From: Usnea hakonensis
Taxonomy: Eukaryota > Ascomycota > Lecanoromycetes > Lecanorales > Parmeliaceae
NCBI GenBank assembly: GCA_013423325.1
Contig: BLJB01000106.1
Location: 1-64,000, forward strand
Length of the DNA stretch: 64,000 nt
Direction of reading: 5' to 3'
Shown here piece after piece: positions 22,901-35,765 of the stretch. The position numbers were made by a program, and so were the translations under genes. The notes under the pieces are model-generated. The model was not told the origin of the DNA. It did not search any database and saw only the letters and a list, made by a program, of their open reading frames with translations. Each line of letters starts with the position of its first letter. Position 1 is the first letter of the stretch.

Positions 22901-25900
22901 CTTTGGGAACTGAGCTTCTCGAAGGAAGCTGCTCACGGACGCAAGTTCATCCAGCGAGCAGCCCTCAATAGGGAGCATACCTCCATCTCCTTTGACCACA
23001 CTATCCGTGAGACGCTGCATTAGAGCATCTCTGACTTGAGAGGTGAGCAGATAGATGGTAGGGAAAGTCCCCCGGGCTCGTTCTTTGACCTCAATACTGC
23101 CAGCAAATTCGCGTCGTAAGGGTCCTACATGTACTTTTACCAACTTCAGGAGTTCTTGTACAAGTCTCCAACGATCAGGATGTCCATCAACCATTGTTTG
23201 CGCTCCGGAAGGATAGATCAACTGAGTTTTGACCGCGAGCATATGGTCACACTCGTCCAGTATGTCCCGACAATTTCTCATGAACCATTCTTGCAGCTTC
23301 ATCATAAATCCAGCTTTCTCAATGTGTCCGTGTGAAAGTTCTTGGAGCCCGCTGAGCTGAAAGGAAAGCAAATGCTCAGGAAGAGTCAATATGGCTCCGC
23401 CACTATGCAGCAAGTCAAGATGAAGTTTTTCGTAAGCTTCCAAATCAGGAATGGCTGTCGAAGATCTGCGGGAGAAAGGGACATGCTTGATCTTTCGGCC
23501 GATCAAACCTCCAAGCCGCGCCTGAAGCAATTGTGCAGTCTGCAACAACAGTGGTCTTGGAACCACGATTCTGACGAGATTCTTTTTGTTGGCCAGTTGG
23601 GCCACTACCATGGGAATGATGACGCTGGATTTTCCCTGGCCCATATTCATTTGGAGGCAAAAGGAGCCGCTGCTGCTAGGTGAGGTCATCGCTACAGCTA
23701 CTTCATGCTGATCAGGCCGGATGCGAACATTGAAGTCAATTTCAAGCAACAACCAGTCAGGATGATCTCGAGCTTGCCAACTCCTTTGACTGACGACTTG
23801 AGTCTCGCTCAAGAGCTGAATCGTATCTTTCCGCAATGCTGCTCCATGGATACGTAGTGTATGCTGTAAGTGAGTGATTTGTTCTCCATAATCGCATATG
23901 ACATCTCGAGCGACACTCGTTTTCTTTTCAATTGTGAAGGGACGTAGCATCTCAAGCAATGATATTGGTGTGATGTACGGGAGTAGTGCACCTGCTTCTA
24001 GCCATCCTTCACCTTGCGTCAATGCATTACGAATAGAATCAAGCCGACTGTTGAGTGTGAGTCTGAACGACGCGTTAGATGCGGCAATCTCTGCCATGTC
24101 GATGGCAGGCACGCTTAGAATGCTCTTATGAGATGTTTCAGACTTTGAACCTGCAAGAGCACGCATACTGCTCTGTAGGTCTTTGCCGTATGCCTGTCTC
24201 ACTGGATCTTGACTATTGACGAAAGGATGAATTATGCTTTCCAACTCATTCATCAATGCATTGCCCTCACTTGGTCTCTTCGCCGCATCATTTCGTGTTG
24301 GAAGTGAGCTGGTCTTTGCTTGTTCTTGGCTTGCTGGCACGATAGTTCGGGGGCCGTTCAGACTTGGTTGGATTCCGTTCGACAAGTCACCGAGCGCTGC
24401 CCGTTCTTCTTTGCGCGGCACCTTAAGGAGCTTAGAAAGAAGTGAATGCAGTGTTGGGCGGGTATTGGTTATGGCTGGCGTTGAAAAAAAGGATTGCTCG
24501 CCCTCATTCGTCGCTAACGCCGGGAAAGGCTCTATTGCTTGGCAAGTCTCTAAGATGTTTTGGACGAAGCTCAGATGCTCCGATAGCTCATAATTAGCGA
24601 AAAGGCGTTCCCATTCTGGCTTGATCACTTGAAATGCTCCCTCAGTATCAAGAAGCAGTACGTCTTCCAAACGCAAGCCGCTGATAGAAGGCTCACGAAC
24701 AGGCCACTGTGATAATAAGTGGCGCGCGAGATTTTTACAGCTGTCTTCCGACTGTTGCTCGTGCTGAAATTGGGCCTTCTCCAATTTACGTCGTTGCTTA
24801 TTGTGCATGGCCACTGGAAGCAAAGTGCGTTCATCTTCGGGGTACGGTGTGCGATACGGCTTCATCAATTGTGACAAGAAATCCATATTAGGAACGTGGC
24901 CTTTGCGGAAATGGGTAAAGCTCGCGTGGGACGGCAACTGCAAGCTTTTGAATGCTTCCATTATGGCAAGCGCGATGAGTGTCCTGATGAGAATCATATT
25001 ATTTCGGGCATCAAATGACATAGTTCCAAACAGAAACATGAGCTTGAACTTGTCCAAAGCCTCTGACGCATTCTGGCAAAGAGTGATCAGCGAACCCCAA
25101 TTGGCAGCGAGGTTGACATTAATCAGATCGGCCAAAAGATAAGGCTCAAAATTCGAGGTGAAGCCTTGGATCAGAGGCCATTCTTGTAACAAGGCTGACA
25201 AATCTCGAGGTACTCTGATACGGCTGGACCAAGTCTTGATCAAGGACGCGGATTCGTAAGCGTTCTTTGATCCAGATGAGTTCGTGCAGTCTCGTGCTAC
25301 GTAGCTGCGGTCCGAGATCATATGGGCAGTCTCCTGGTGTTGAATAGCACGAAAGACGTCTCTTCTTATTCGTGCGCGTTCAAGCAGGTGCTCGTCAGAT
25401 CCCCATTTTTCATCTGGCGGCTTAGCGGATCCAAGATGGAATTGATGCAGATCACGACATTGTTGTATCATGTCTTTGACTAATGGCTGGAACTCATCGT
25501 GTTGTGTCGTAGATAATATACAATCCTTCCATGTGACTTTCTGGAGAACTTTGAGCTTTTCAGGATAGTAGACTCTCTGTGGAGTCAATTCAGCAATTGC
25601 TGTCAGAAATTTGTATGATTCCTCATCAACAGGAGCCCAAGGCTGGGCATTCCCAGACTGCAAGCAGCAAATTGCTTCATCGGTTCCTGTTCTTCCAGTG
25701 AGCGGATCGGGTAGAACGAAGGCAGTGACAGCATGGCAGTAGGCTTTGAAGTATATCAATCGGGGCTCGGAAGCACATTCAAGGCGACCGAGTACTCTAT
25801 TAATGAGAAAACGGGCATAGTAGCCTGTGTGGCTAATACGAACTTGGACGTGGAGGCCTTTCCGCTCGATTGTACCACGTCCCATACCCACAATTAGACT

Positions 25901-28900
25901 TCGTTCTTCCGAAACAATGCTATCGCGCAGGACGAGCTTGCTCTCTAATCCGTACAGTGTTCCCGCATCCTGATCGCGATCGATGACGGCGCGTAATGAC
26001 TGGGATTCGAGCAGGCCTTCGAAGTTCACGCGAAATGACAACTCAAGACCGGGCAACTGCAACGAAAGATTTCTCATCTCTGGTTGAAAGACTATCATCT
26101 TTCTCCGACTCTCAAAGGGTTCTATGATGACAGCTATTTGGTGGAATATTAGACTCCGTGGATCCACAAGCAAGGTCTTCCTCCGGCGAGCTTGGCTAGT
26201 CCGAAGATCGATGACCCAATCGCTGAGTTTGGATCGCCACTTTGTTGCTGATGGTCTGATTTCAATGCTATGAGATGCTAAGTCTAGCCAGTGAACGCAA
26301 TTGTCAATAAGAGGCAATGGTAGATCAGGTGCATCCCCTGGAACGTTGGTCAAGAACACCATTGGCTGTATCAACTCTAGCATTCTGTTTTGTACTCGGA
26401 CGCGCATGAACGGCACTCCATCTCGGAGACCAAAATGAATTTGATGATCCTCATAGAGACTGGCAAGCTGATAGGACATTCCTGGTATGCTCGAAGGATA
26501 TGTTAGGAACACGCGGTCGCCGAAGACTTGACGAAAGAACACTTCTTTGGTATATTCGTCAGCTAGTCGACCAAGGGCTTGGCCGTCGATTAGAAGAGTT
26601 CCATCCAGTATGTCAAAGAACACGCTCTGTTCGCGAAGGCCGTCAACACAGATCGACTGAGCTGTCACCCATCCATCGTGTGGTTCTGAGAGGAAAACCC
26701 ACGGAGTAAACAGTCGTGCGGATTGACCCTTGGCATCTGCCCAAAGGCTGTTGACAGCCTCATTGACGGCAGAATTAGAAAGCTCAATAGCGCGACGAAG
26801 GTGAGACTCAAGACGATGTACGAGTTTCAAGTCGCTTATGTACAATTTTCGATAGAATTCTGGAAGCTTACCAATAGAACCAGCGTCCTTCAACGGTAGA
26901 TTGTCCCTGAGTATGAAAGAGCATTCGAGGTATGTAGTGAGCGCATCGTCCTGGAACGATTCGTCTGGTGCTGCGGCTTCAAGGATGTAGGTTTTCCGGC
27001 AAAGCAAAGCAGCAAGCAAGGCGTCTTGGGATCTTTTCTGCGCTACTTCTGCACTGGTTGCGTTGCAGATCTCGCGACGCAAGACTCTGGCCCAATCATG
27101 AGTTATCTTTCGCACGTACAGCATAAGTATTTGTGCTTCCTTCCTAGCCTCAATTATTGTTGCAAGAGACCAAATGCGCTGTAAGAGGACAAGAAGACAT
27201 TCGACGGTTTGGCCTTCGCGCCAATTCGCTGCAACATCCTCCAGTCGTCGCTTGATCTGAGCATTGAGCGCCATACAAAACGAAAGATCTTGGAAGACCC
27301 AGTGAGTAGCACGTAGAACACTTCCAACCTCGGGAGGGCCAACTAAAAGAGCTAGTTCCGAGACCAGGATACCAACTTCCAATGTGCCGAAGTTGAGATT
27401 TGAGGATGCGAGCTCGCGCAGAAGTCTCATCCATTGTGTCCGGCTTCCAAGTCGCAGGTCCTGAAAAGCGTTAAAATCGGTGATCGTGAGAGAATTCGGG
27501 CATCGGGTCTGATTTGCTAAGACCTCGTTTCCAGAGATAGGTTTTCCGTCAAACGTTGGATGAAGATATCTTCTTAGAGATCCATAGACTGATTTCGGAG
27601 GCACGTGTGGAGCGCAAAGATCTGCAAAATTTGGCTTCACGAGATGGCTTGATGTCCAGAGACTCCTCGAATAGTCAAACAGGCTATACTTCAATGCATG
27701 AGGAAGAAACACTTTCTCCCGCGGCGCAGGGAATGATACCCAACCATAATGGGTTTTGGTAAAAGACTTTGTCCGCGAAGCAAGAGTTATAGAGCTATTG
27801 GTGGACCGTATGTAGGCCGTGAGACCAGAATAGTCGCGTAGTGAAACCGGAGGCTTTTGATCTAGTGTGAGATTTCGCCGTCCCAATTGAACCAATTGCC
27901 AGGTGGCATCCCGCCACACTGCGAAACCCTTGGGGAGAAGAAGTTCAAACGCAACAGCTTTTATATGGATATCCTCGCTTGGCAAGATAGCTTCATGTGT
28001 GTAAAGCCTCATTCTCTTACCCCTTTGCTCAACCTGGTGTTTCAAACACCGGCGGTCGTCATGGCGACGAATCAGCGGATCGAATGCATCTTCGATGAAC
28101 AGGCACGTCATCTCTGCAGCTTGCTTCATGACGGCCTCGTATTCCTTGCTTTTCTCAATCCATTCCTCTTCTTTCTGTGCCTTGGCTTTCTCATCAGCAG
28201 CTTTGATGTCAGCAACGAGCTGTTGCATGTCTTGAGATTGATCAAAGTAGCGTACAGCGAAAGATTTCGATGTTACATCTCGGAATATCGACGGGTGAGA
28301 GGTCTTCGCGCCACTACGGCGGCCTTCAAGATACTTTTCAATTCCTTCAATGCGTTGCAAATCAGAAAGCTGAGCAACCTGCAGAGGATGGAAAAGATCT
28401 CGAGGAAATTCTGGCTCGTAGTCAGTCAGTAAGGGGTATAGCAGGCAGGCCATTGAGTCTATTGCCTGCCACATCTCCAAGAGCGTGATGAGCATGATAG
28501 ATAATTGCTCGGGATCGGATCTGTATGCTGAGGATGCAAGGTGCTGGTATCGCTGCATCATTTGTTGAAATTGCTCACAGTAGCCTTCTAGTCTACTTTG
28601 TGAATGCCCAAAGGATTTTTTGACATCTGACTTGAGCGTTCTTTCAACGTCATCAAGGAAGAAGTAGTCTGACGCATAGAAACTGTCCCGTGGTATCATT
28701 CTAGTCCAGTTCGAGTGATCGAAAGACTGCCGCTGTCGCTCTAGGAGATGAATGTCTGTTGGCCGTCTGTCCAACAAGCTTTCACCACAAATTTTGTGTA
28801 ACATAGCTCGGCTATGACACAACGATAGCACTGTGCTGTTCCCGTGAGCGCGTTTCGGTAACGGCGAGATCCGCTTTGTAGAGTGTGATCTGATTAGGTC

Positions 28901-29944
28901 CCAACCCTGGCTGAGTCGATCGTTGAGAGCCCTCAAAGTACCAGTGAAAGATTTCTCGAATTTGGAAAAGAGAAATTCGATACTCGTGGCCACCTTTGGT
29001 GTCGCTATCTCCTTTTGTTGCTGCAATTTGGCTAGCCGACGAGCAAGTTTGGTCCTCGCAAACGCAAGTCGGTCTGGAGGGAAAGAGCTTTCGCCGCAGA
29101 TCTCATTGGCAATTGAGGAGAGAACGAAGCCCATAAAGAACTTGTAGAGCAGCGTACCAAGGTCTCCTCCTAGTAAGAAGCACAATGATCGTTGAATGCC
29201 AACCCGCAGTACGAGCCAACTAGGACTGCGCCGCCAGGGGTTTTCTGCTCCGTCAGACCAACAGACGTCGTCGCGTACTCTCTTTCGAGTCAGCGTTGCT
29301 GCGTGCTTCCGACCATTCGCCTCCAGAATAGCCATCAACAATTGACCCACTACCGCTGGAGTCACAGTATCACGACTTTCGAACGCATAGGATCCGGCCT
29401 TCAGCGTTACCGCCGCGAATTGTTTGACGGACTCAACACTGGCCTTCTCGAGAAATTCGGTGAGACATGTTTGGAAAGAATCTTCTTCGAAGATTGCGGA
29501 CGGAATGGCAACGGCCCGGCTCGGAAAATCCCATTGCAAAGACTTCTCAGCTGCAAGAACCTCTGCGGCTGGGGGTGATGCTTCAAAGGACTCGAAGATA
29601 TATTCAGCGGAGACCTTTTGTAGGATGAGTCCGGTATTCTGCATAGCGACGTGGAGAACGATGATAGCCCCGTCTTTGACATCGTGAAAGGCGTCTTTCA
29701 GGGCGTTCTTAGAAAGAGATTTGTTGCTTCTATGTAAGATTGCAAACTTGCGTACAGTACGAAGGATGATAGACCATTGTGTATAGTGGTCACTGTGGCG
29801 AAGATCTCGGAAGTGTTTACACGATTCTATCAGCTTTTCCACCAAAGCTTTTTCACCGGCACCATCCTGGTGGTCGTCACGATGAGGCAGTTGTGGAGGT
29901 AAGAAGACGTGATTGAAGACAAAGTCGAGCGTCCGACTCGCCAT
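19961..29944 (-). CDS. Giant DUF6606/DUF3638/DUF3645 protein, SF2-like ATPase motifs, 3201 aa
   Basis: Four exons: 29944-22506, 22292-21541, 21476-21015, 20913-19961, total 9606 nt, 3201 aa; introns 213, 64 and 101 nt. The start at 29944 gives MASRTLDFVFNHVFLPPQLP, the usual opening of the DUF6606 domain (about residues 10-270). A long helical middle follows. The DUF3638 core has LQMNMGQGKSSVI (Walker A, about 2098) and ILDECDHML (about 2230); DUF3645 has AEFGHPDVSIILTC (about 2418). Exon 2 carries LDEAHTRGVDLKMP (about 2697-2709) and the exon 2/3 join gives VQAAMRLRQLAISQSVVFF (about 2731). These four blocks occupy the order of helicase motifs I, II, V and VI. Exon 3 to 4 restores HQ-EVEQEREVQIEVE. 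The C-terminal tail is Gly/Glu-rich. The family is uncharacterised; automatic database names such as ubiquitinyl hydrolase are not supported by any protease motif visible here. Location and substrate are unknown. Confidence 0.9.
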
Positions 29945-30793
29945 GTTCTCGAAGAATCTACTGAGAGCCGTGATACGCGTGCAACATGGTCGAACGGCAG
30001 GGAGAAAGAATTTCAGGTGACAAGTGAGAGAATTGAAACTTGGTCAAGTGAGGTGCCACCAGGAAAGAGCCAAGCTAACGGGCGCTAGCCGCACTAGTAC
30101 CCTGTCCCTTTCCTGCTCAAGTTATGAAATTGTCAACAGATGGTTCCACTGCAAAGTCCCAGCCACCTGAATATATGAGTTACAGAGCTCCCTATTTCGA
30201 AATCATAGCGCGTACAACAGCAACTGCAAATGACAAACATGAAAAGCCATCATTATGCTTTAGAGCACTTGAAGGGTGAATCAAACCAGGGAGTGGGCTT
30301 TGTCAATTGACAAACAAGAACGGAAAGAAACCCTTCCAATGACACTCTTAGCTGCATATGCAATCAACCAAATCGGGATGCAGTTGCGGACAACATCCAT
30401 GTCGACGGTTTTGGCGATGATGATTGAACGAAAAGCTGGAGAAACTGACTTACTCTGCGCTCAAATATAATTTTTCTTCGAAATACGTTTCCTGAAATAG
30501 GAGACCGCTTCGGCAACGAACGTCTTGCCCGGCGAGACATGGGTACTGGCCTGATGTAGCAGGTTGCATTGAGCTTGGAGAGCAATGGGCCAGGGTGGGA
30601 GCGAACGGACAGGTTTCATGCCAGAGTGTTCTCCCAGTACGACCGAGAGAGATTGGACACGATTTGACTTGTGAGCGACAGTCATGCTGTCAAGTGGATC
30701 ACACTTTAATTTAGCTCCCCTGTATATTTTCATATGTCTATGTATGTGCTGTATGGCTCAGCGAGGCATTCAGCCATTGACTCCGAACCCTTT
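29945..30793. other. Intergenic, nothing seen
   Basis: Upstream region of the giant gene joined to the 3' flank of the RNase T2 gene. Only short frames without family resemblance. Confidence 0.4.
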
Positions 30794-31747
30794 CTACAGG
30801 AATTTATAAGTCGCGTTCGTCTTTGGAGTGCTCGTGAGATTTTTGGGCAGATAATGGATCCCAGTCATAGGGCAACTGGAAGAATTCGCGTCTGCAATCG
30901 TCAGCAGCAGACCAAAACACGCCAAACGCCGCAAGGGGGCACTCACCAGGCTGTGCTGGGATATAAGTCCCATCTTGCGCGCTTCCGGCCACGTTGTAAT
31001 AGTAGTATACTTCGTCCAGCTCGGTGTGGTTAGCACCACTGCACTCTATCGTAGCGTTGACGTGACGATCCTGGACCAACGCTTTCCGGATCTCGGCGTA
31101 TGTGTATGTCTTGGTAGCGCTGGGTACGATGCCAGCATTCTTGAGAAACGTGTATGTGTCCAACACCGAGAACAGCTGGAGTGTCTTTTGGAAAAAGTCG
31201 ACCACCTCTTGTGTCGGCACATAGTCTGTATAGCAGGACGTGTCAAAGGTGCTGATGCAAGTACCGTGCTTGCCCCATTCGTGTTCCCAAAACGACTCGT
31301 CGTTGCCCCCGTCATCCTTCCAGTATACTGCCATGTAGTTCAGCAGGTCGTAACGGTTGAAGTGTTCCAAAATCTGGGTGATGTTCTTGTACTGTCGAGT
31401 TTCATCGCAGTATTGCTGGTAGGACCCATTGCATTCATCGGGCCTAAAAGACGACATGTATTAGCATTCAAGAAGAAAGCGGCGGTGTGGTGGGAGGTGA
31501 CTACTGACCATAAGCCATGAACCGTCCAGTGGTCAGCGGGGCCTGTGGCTGGGTCGGTGTCCCAGAACTGCGTCTGCAGTAAAAGACCGCCGGGGTAGTT
31601 GAAGCAGCAGGTATTGGCGACAGCGGACGAGTTGTGGCAACTCAAAGGGTACTCAGAGGTGCTGCATTGCTCCGAAAAGGCAAGAGTGGGGCTCGACAGG
31701 AGAAGCGCTCCGAGTGCGGAAGCAAGGAATGAAGCGTAGGGAGGCAT
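30794..31747 (-). CDS. Secreted ribonuclease T2
   Basis: An endoribonuclease of the RNase T2 family that cleaves single-stranded RNA through a 2',3'-cyclic phosphate. The start at 31747 gives a signal peptide (MPPYASFLASALGALLLSSP, cleaved near LAFS). Both active-site blocks are intact: CAS-1 WTVHGLWP (residues 74-81) and CAS-2 FWEHEWGKHGTC (131-142; His134, Glu135, His139). Many Cys residues and NNS/NAT sequons fit a secreted glycoprotein. Exons: 31747-31509, 31443-30947, 30891-30794, total 834 nt, 277 aa; introns 65 nt (GTCAGT..TTTTAG) and 55 nt (GTGAGT..TTGCAG). The last intron replaces a read-through frame and restores the normal end (DANSSSCPMTGIHYLPK). Expected to act outside the cell or in the vacuole. 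Confidence 0.93.
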
Positions 31748-32453
31748 TACGGTGGGTAGTATCGGATCAGATGCAGATGTAATCGCAATACACTGAAAGA
31801 CGAGGATATGCAGGGCTCTTCATATAGATGTCTCGATCGCTCCATGAGGTATAGCGGGACGCACATGTGCTCCGAGGACAGGATCTGGAGCCATGTTTGC
31901 CTAGGCTTGTTTCTAGGATGGGGCTTCCCGATGCGCAGTCATGATGCGCACTATTCATGTCCGAGTGGACTATCGACATCAACAACCATCTCCAAACCCA
32001 TTTTTCGCTATCCAATCATTCCAAACGTGCCTGAGAAAGGGCATACCTCCGTACCTGAGACGTCATCCAGCGTCGTCCTATCAGCGTTCGTGAAGCTAGA
32101 TCATGGCCGTCGAGCAAAGACACCTGCCTGTTGAGGAAGCTCGAGAAATAGAACGCCACTGGTGTCACTAAGGAAGTGTGACTGGATTTACGCGTCCACT
32201 GCGAACAGATCAGAACAGGCTCTCCGTGGGAATTAAATTGCCCCGAGAGTTGACTAGAGCCTAGCGAGCATCGACCAATGATGGATATCAGGAAGAAAAC
32301 GCAAATGCAGGGTCAAGATGAACTGATGCTGGGTATTGAACGATGGAAGGATACTGTATTATCACTATGCTACGAACTCCTTTTTCGTAACCCGTGCGCC
32401 CAAAATGCCGAGAAAGGCATCAAATACTAATCACAAAACCCTCGTTGAGGTCC
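31748..32453. other. Intergenic, nothing seen
   Basis: Upstream region of the RNase T2 gene and 3' flank of the LsdA-like gene. No repeat or RNA was recognised. Confidence 0.4.
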
Positions 32454-33592
32454 TCAATTGACCTCAATCAGACCAGGTCCGTACACAGTGGCCGCAGCAA
32501 CAGCGTCATTACTCTTGAACATTTGACCTGTCCCTTTGACCAAAGCGGCAATCGTCAATCCGTTCGCAAATCCTGATTCGAATGGAAAGCTGGCCTTGAA
32601 ACTACTTTTGCCGGCAACGGTGCTCACGTTCGAGATTGGGACCGTGAGGGGCACGTTCGCTCCGGAGAGGTACACGATGGAGTTGGTGGTCGAAGAGACT
32701 GGGCCGGGCACGGAATATTGCAGTGTCATGTTCTTGGCCATGGGCGTGTCAACGACGGTCAAGGGGCCAAAGGTGGTCAGGTTGATGTTGGAGAGCGGTT
32801 GGGGGCAGGAGTCGGGGACGATAAACATCTGTATCGCCGTGAAGGCGAAGCTGGGCGACCCTCCGGTTAGGAATGGTGCGGCGGACGGGGTCTTCTTCTG
32901 TACGGATCGGTAGAAGCCTACTTGCTCGCCTTCCTGGGCCAGGACAGCCCCGAAGAGTGGGACTAGCCCGCTCTCTTGACCGGCGTCAGCGGCGAAAATT
33001 GCTTGGGCTTCGGGCAGCGTCCCGAGAACGATATCGGTGAAGGTTTGAGCGAGGAGGATGGCTTGCGTAAAATTGGTGACTGGGAATTGGTATTTACAAG
33101 GCTTGATGGCAGTCTGGTTGGCGCTTGTGAGAATGCCATTTACCCCCAAAGCATGCAATTGTTCTTGCTGTGGTTCAAAGTCAGTAAATGGTCATGGCAT
33201 AGTAGATTGTGCAAGTGTTAGATTTTGAATTTACTTACGTTTACCACCGCTGTAAGGGTGTCTACAACGTATTTCTTGTCTAAAGGAGCAATCGATTTGG
33301 CATCGTAACCAGCCGCATTGTTGGTGACATTGGCGAGCAGCTCGGTGAAATAAGCAACCTCAAATATCTCGTTCAACGCCAGAAGCTGCAGAGTGGTGAT
33401 TCCTGTGCTTTTGAGGATGGTTGGGAGAGGGCCGTTGGGAAGGCTGCCTTGAGCTTCCTTCTCGATGACGGCGAGTTGCGCCTGGCTGGGATTAGGGAAA
33501 CCATCTGGTAGAGGGAACTTGAAGGGAGTTGCAGCGACACCAGAGGCTGCGATGGAGAGAGCCAGGGGTATTATTGAAGTGGTGAAATGCAT
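32454..33592 (-). CDS. Secreted LsdA-like protein (ferritin-like fold)
   Basis: Resembles fungal late-sexual-development (LsdA-type) secreted proteins, which carry a ferritin-like domain. The start at 33592 (MHFTTSIIPLALSIAASGVA) gives a clean signal peptide; an ATG 18 nt upstream is possible. Matching text: FPLPDGFPNPSQAQL, GSLPNGPLPTI, GITTLQLLALNEIFEVAYF and LLANVTNN. Exons 33592-33239 and 33167-32454, intron 71 nt (GTAAGT..CCACAG), 355 aa. The second half is a beta-rich, Thr/Ser/Pro-containing domain with several N-glycosylation sequons. The biochemical role is unknown; the name reflects expression in Aspergillus sexual development, and nothing here shows the same timing. Confidence 0.85.
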
Positions 33593-34643
33593 GATGACGA
33601 TGAGTAGCAATTAAAGAATAATGGTTGGGTTGGAGATGGAATTGCTGGATAGAGAGAAAAGAGAAAAAAGAGAAAAGAGGAAGAAGAAATGTGAGAGATT
33701 ATATTCAATGATCCAAGAATTGAAGGGAAAGAGCTTTAGAGTATAGTTTTGGAGCCAAGAAAGGTGGAGGGTGGAAGGTGGAAGAAGTGGAAGGGGCCAG
33801 CTGGTGTTTACAGCGCAACGAGAAATAAATGCAGTCATAGCTAAAATCGGGTCCCCGATTCGCCGCGAATGATGACATGCTTACATGATTGTTGGTACAT
33901 AATAATAATAATAAATAAAATAAAAGTATTACTGTACTCCGTTCTCCGTCCAACTGATAAAAATCAACAGGTCTCCAAAGTCTGTCATCACACATACAAC
34001 ATAAGCTACACAAAACAGTCCCTAAAAATATGATTCCGCCCTATTAATTAAACCCACCTTAAACCAAAACCGTCTACGCTAAAACACTAACGAGCAACGC
34101 CAGAGCCAAAGCAGGCTTCCTCGGAGAACCTGATGCTAGTCATCCGCTCTTTCCATCACTGTTTTCTGTCATCTTTCGGATATGACCAAAGACTAGTGAC
34201 TAGTGCTAAACGCTAGCTGTCGATCACATCTGTTTTTGGCAGCACGGCGTTCGGATACAGCCGCCTCCGCCCAGACCCCACTTTTCATAAATAATTATAC
34301 TTTTGAATTTTATAATATTAATAGAGTATCTGTACTTATTACAGTCAGACTCAGACGGTGCAACAGTGCTGATGAGATAATCTTGCTATGTATATTGTAT
34401 TCCGTACCACTTCTGCTGCCTTCTCTACGGCTGCCTCAGATGTCGATACATATACGAGGAATACGCCTCGTAAGCACTCGGCACTGTCACTCTGACTCGG
34501 ACACTCCTCGTGCCATTCCGCCCATGATTACTCATCCCAACAACCCGAACACGGGACACACCCGAAAAAGATATTGGAAGAACAAAAAACCCATCAGATC
34601 TCACAAGAATCAGAAGACGGGATTATTGCCTGAATTCCTCTCC
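33593..34643. other. Intergenic, nothing seen
   Basis: Upstream of the LsdA-like gene, with an AT-rich, GA-rich leader (33640-33690) and a short AATA run near 33900-33915. No gene was recognised. Confidence 0.4.
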
Positions 34644-35765
34644 TCACTCCCCACTCCCTCCCTCTCCATCCCTGTCTCCCACCCCTTCACCCCTCGGGGA
34701 AAAAACCAAATCCCTCCACCCCTTCCCAAACATATCGAAATCCGACTTCGAAGACACCACCAGCTCCCCCAACACCCCCCTCCCTAACGTCCGCTCGAGC
34801 GGTACCCTAAATGCCTCCAACAATGGCTCCATCCCCGCAAACAGAATCATCTTCCAATCTTCCATCTGAGACCAGTACGCGATCTCATCATCACCCATGC
34901 TCTTCCGGGGACAAAAATACATGGCCGAGGCGTAAATCCTGACCGTCACTTTCTGGAACCCAGTGAGCAGTCCAAACGCCGCGAAGAGCGGGGAGGGAAT
35001 AATATGAGTCGCGTGGCTGAACCATGCGCGGGGTTCGACCTTGATCAGTGCTGACCTCCGCCGTACATGCCTTCCCGTGAAGAGGGCTACCGAACCCGGC
35101 AAGAGAGCACCGAACGATACCCTCGCGTGGTATTCGCGCGCTTCCTCTGTGTCCGTGGTCCATTGCTCGTAAACATCTTCCAAAATGAGGTGAAACTCGA
35201 CACTTGTAATGCAGTCTGCGATGGCACCACGGGGAAGTTTTGCGGGTTTCTGGCTGACCGGAGAAGGAGGGAAGAACACGAAATTGTTCTGGGAGTAGAG
35301 CAGGGGTGTCGCTTCCTCGTGAATGTTTTTTGATAGGCAGAGCAGGGCGAGGTTGGATCCGGGGCTGTGTAGAGGTTGAAAACTATTGCTGAGGAAACGA
35401 CCAATAGGTAGATAATTTGACTCTTGATTCTCTTGCCAGAAAAGAGTATGTCCCCTCGGAAGCACATACGAGTATATCTCGTCTCGGAGCTCACGAGGAA
35501 GCGCGGACATACTCCCTAAAGACTCAGATATATCCATATTCATCTGAGGCGGCCGGGATCGATACTCTTCCGTAGCGCTCGCTAGTACCCAGGCGCCAAG
35601 TGCCTTGTCTTGGTCCAATCCATCGGTGCGGAGAGATTTATATTTTCTTTTCGGGAAGAGGTAGGAGCAGATTCGGAAGAGGTATGGTATCTTGTCTCGA
35701 ATGTCGTCCGGATGCGTGCGAGGGAAGAAAGGGGCGAGGATTCCTTGGAAGTCGGGTCTCTTCAT
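34644..35765 (-). CDS. F-box-like fungal protein, 373 aa
   Basis: One uninterrupted exon. The segment SALPRELRDEIYSYVLPRG (about residues 87-105) is the short F-box-like motif found in many fungal proteins of this size, followed by text of the LALLCLSKNIHEEATPLLYSQN type typical of the same group, then a conserved-looking VEFHLIL..GFQKVTVRIY core. The C-terminal 20 residues are Gly/Glu-rich. An in-frame ATG at residue 75 is an alternative start, since residues 1-74 show no family match. If a true F-box protein it would link a substrate to an SCF ubiquitin ligase, but the substrate is not predictable. Confidence 0.7.
   Translation of the reverse strand: MKRPDFQGILAPFFPRTHPDDIRDKIPYLFRICSYLFPKRKYKSLRTDGLDQDKALGAWVLASATEEYRSRPPQMNMDISESLGSMSALPRELRDEIYSYVLPRGHTLFWQENQESNYLPIGRFLSNSFQPLHSPGSNLALLCLSKNIHEEATPLLYSQNNFVFFPPSPVSQKPAKLPRGAIADCITSVEFHLILEDVYEQWTTDTEEAREYHARVSFGALLPGSVALFTGRHVRRRSALIKVEPRAWFSHATHIIPSPLFAAFGLLTGFQKVTVRIYASAMYFCPRKSMGDDEIAYWSQMEDWKMILFAGMEPLLEAFRVPLERTLGRGVLGELVVSSKSDFDMFGKGWRDLVFSPRGEGVGDRDGEGGSGE

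Noticed and set aside
27887..28432. 181-codon plus-strand frame inside the giant gene
   Set aside because: Antisense shadow of a long conserved coding exon.
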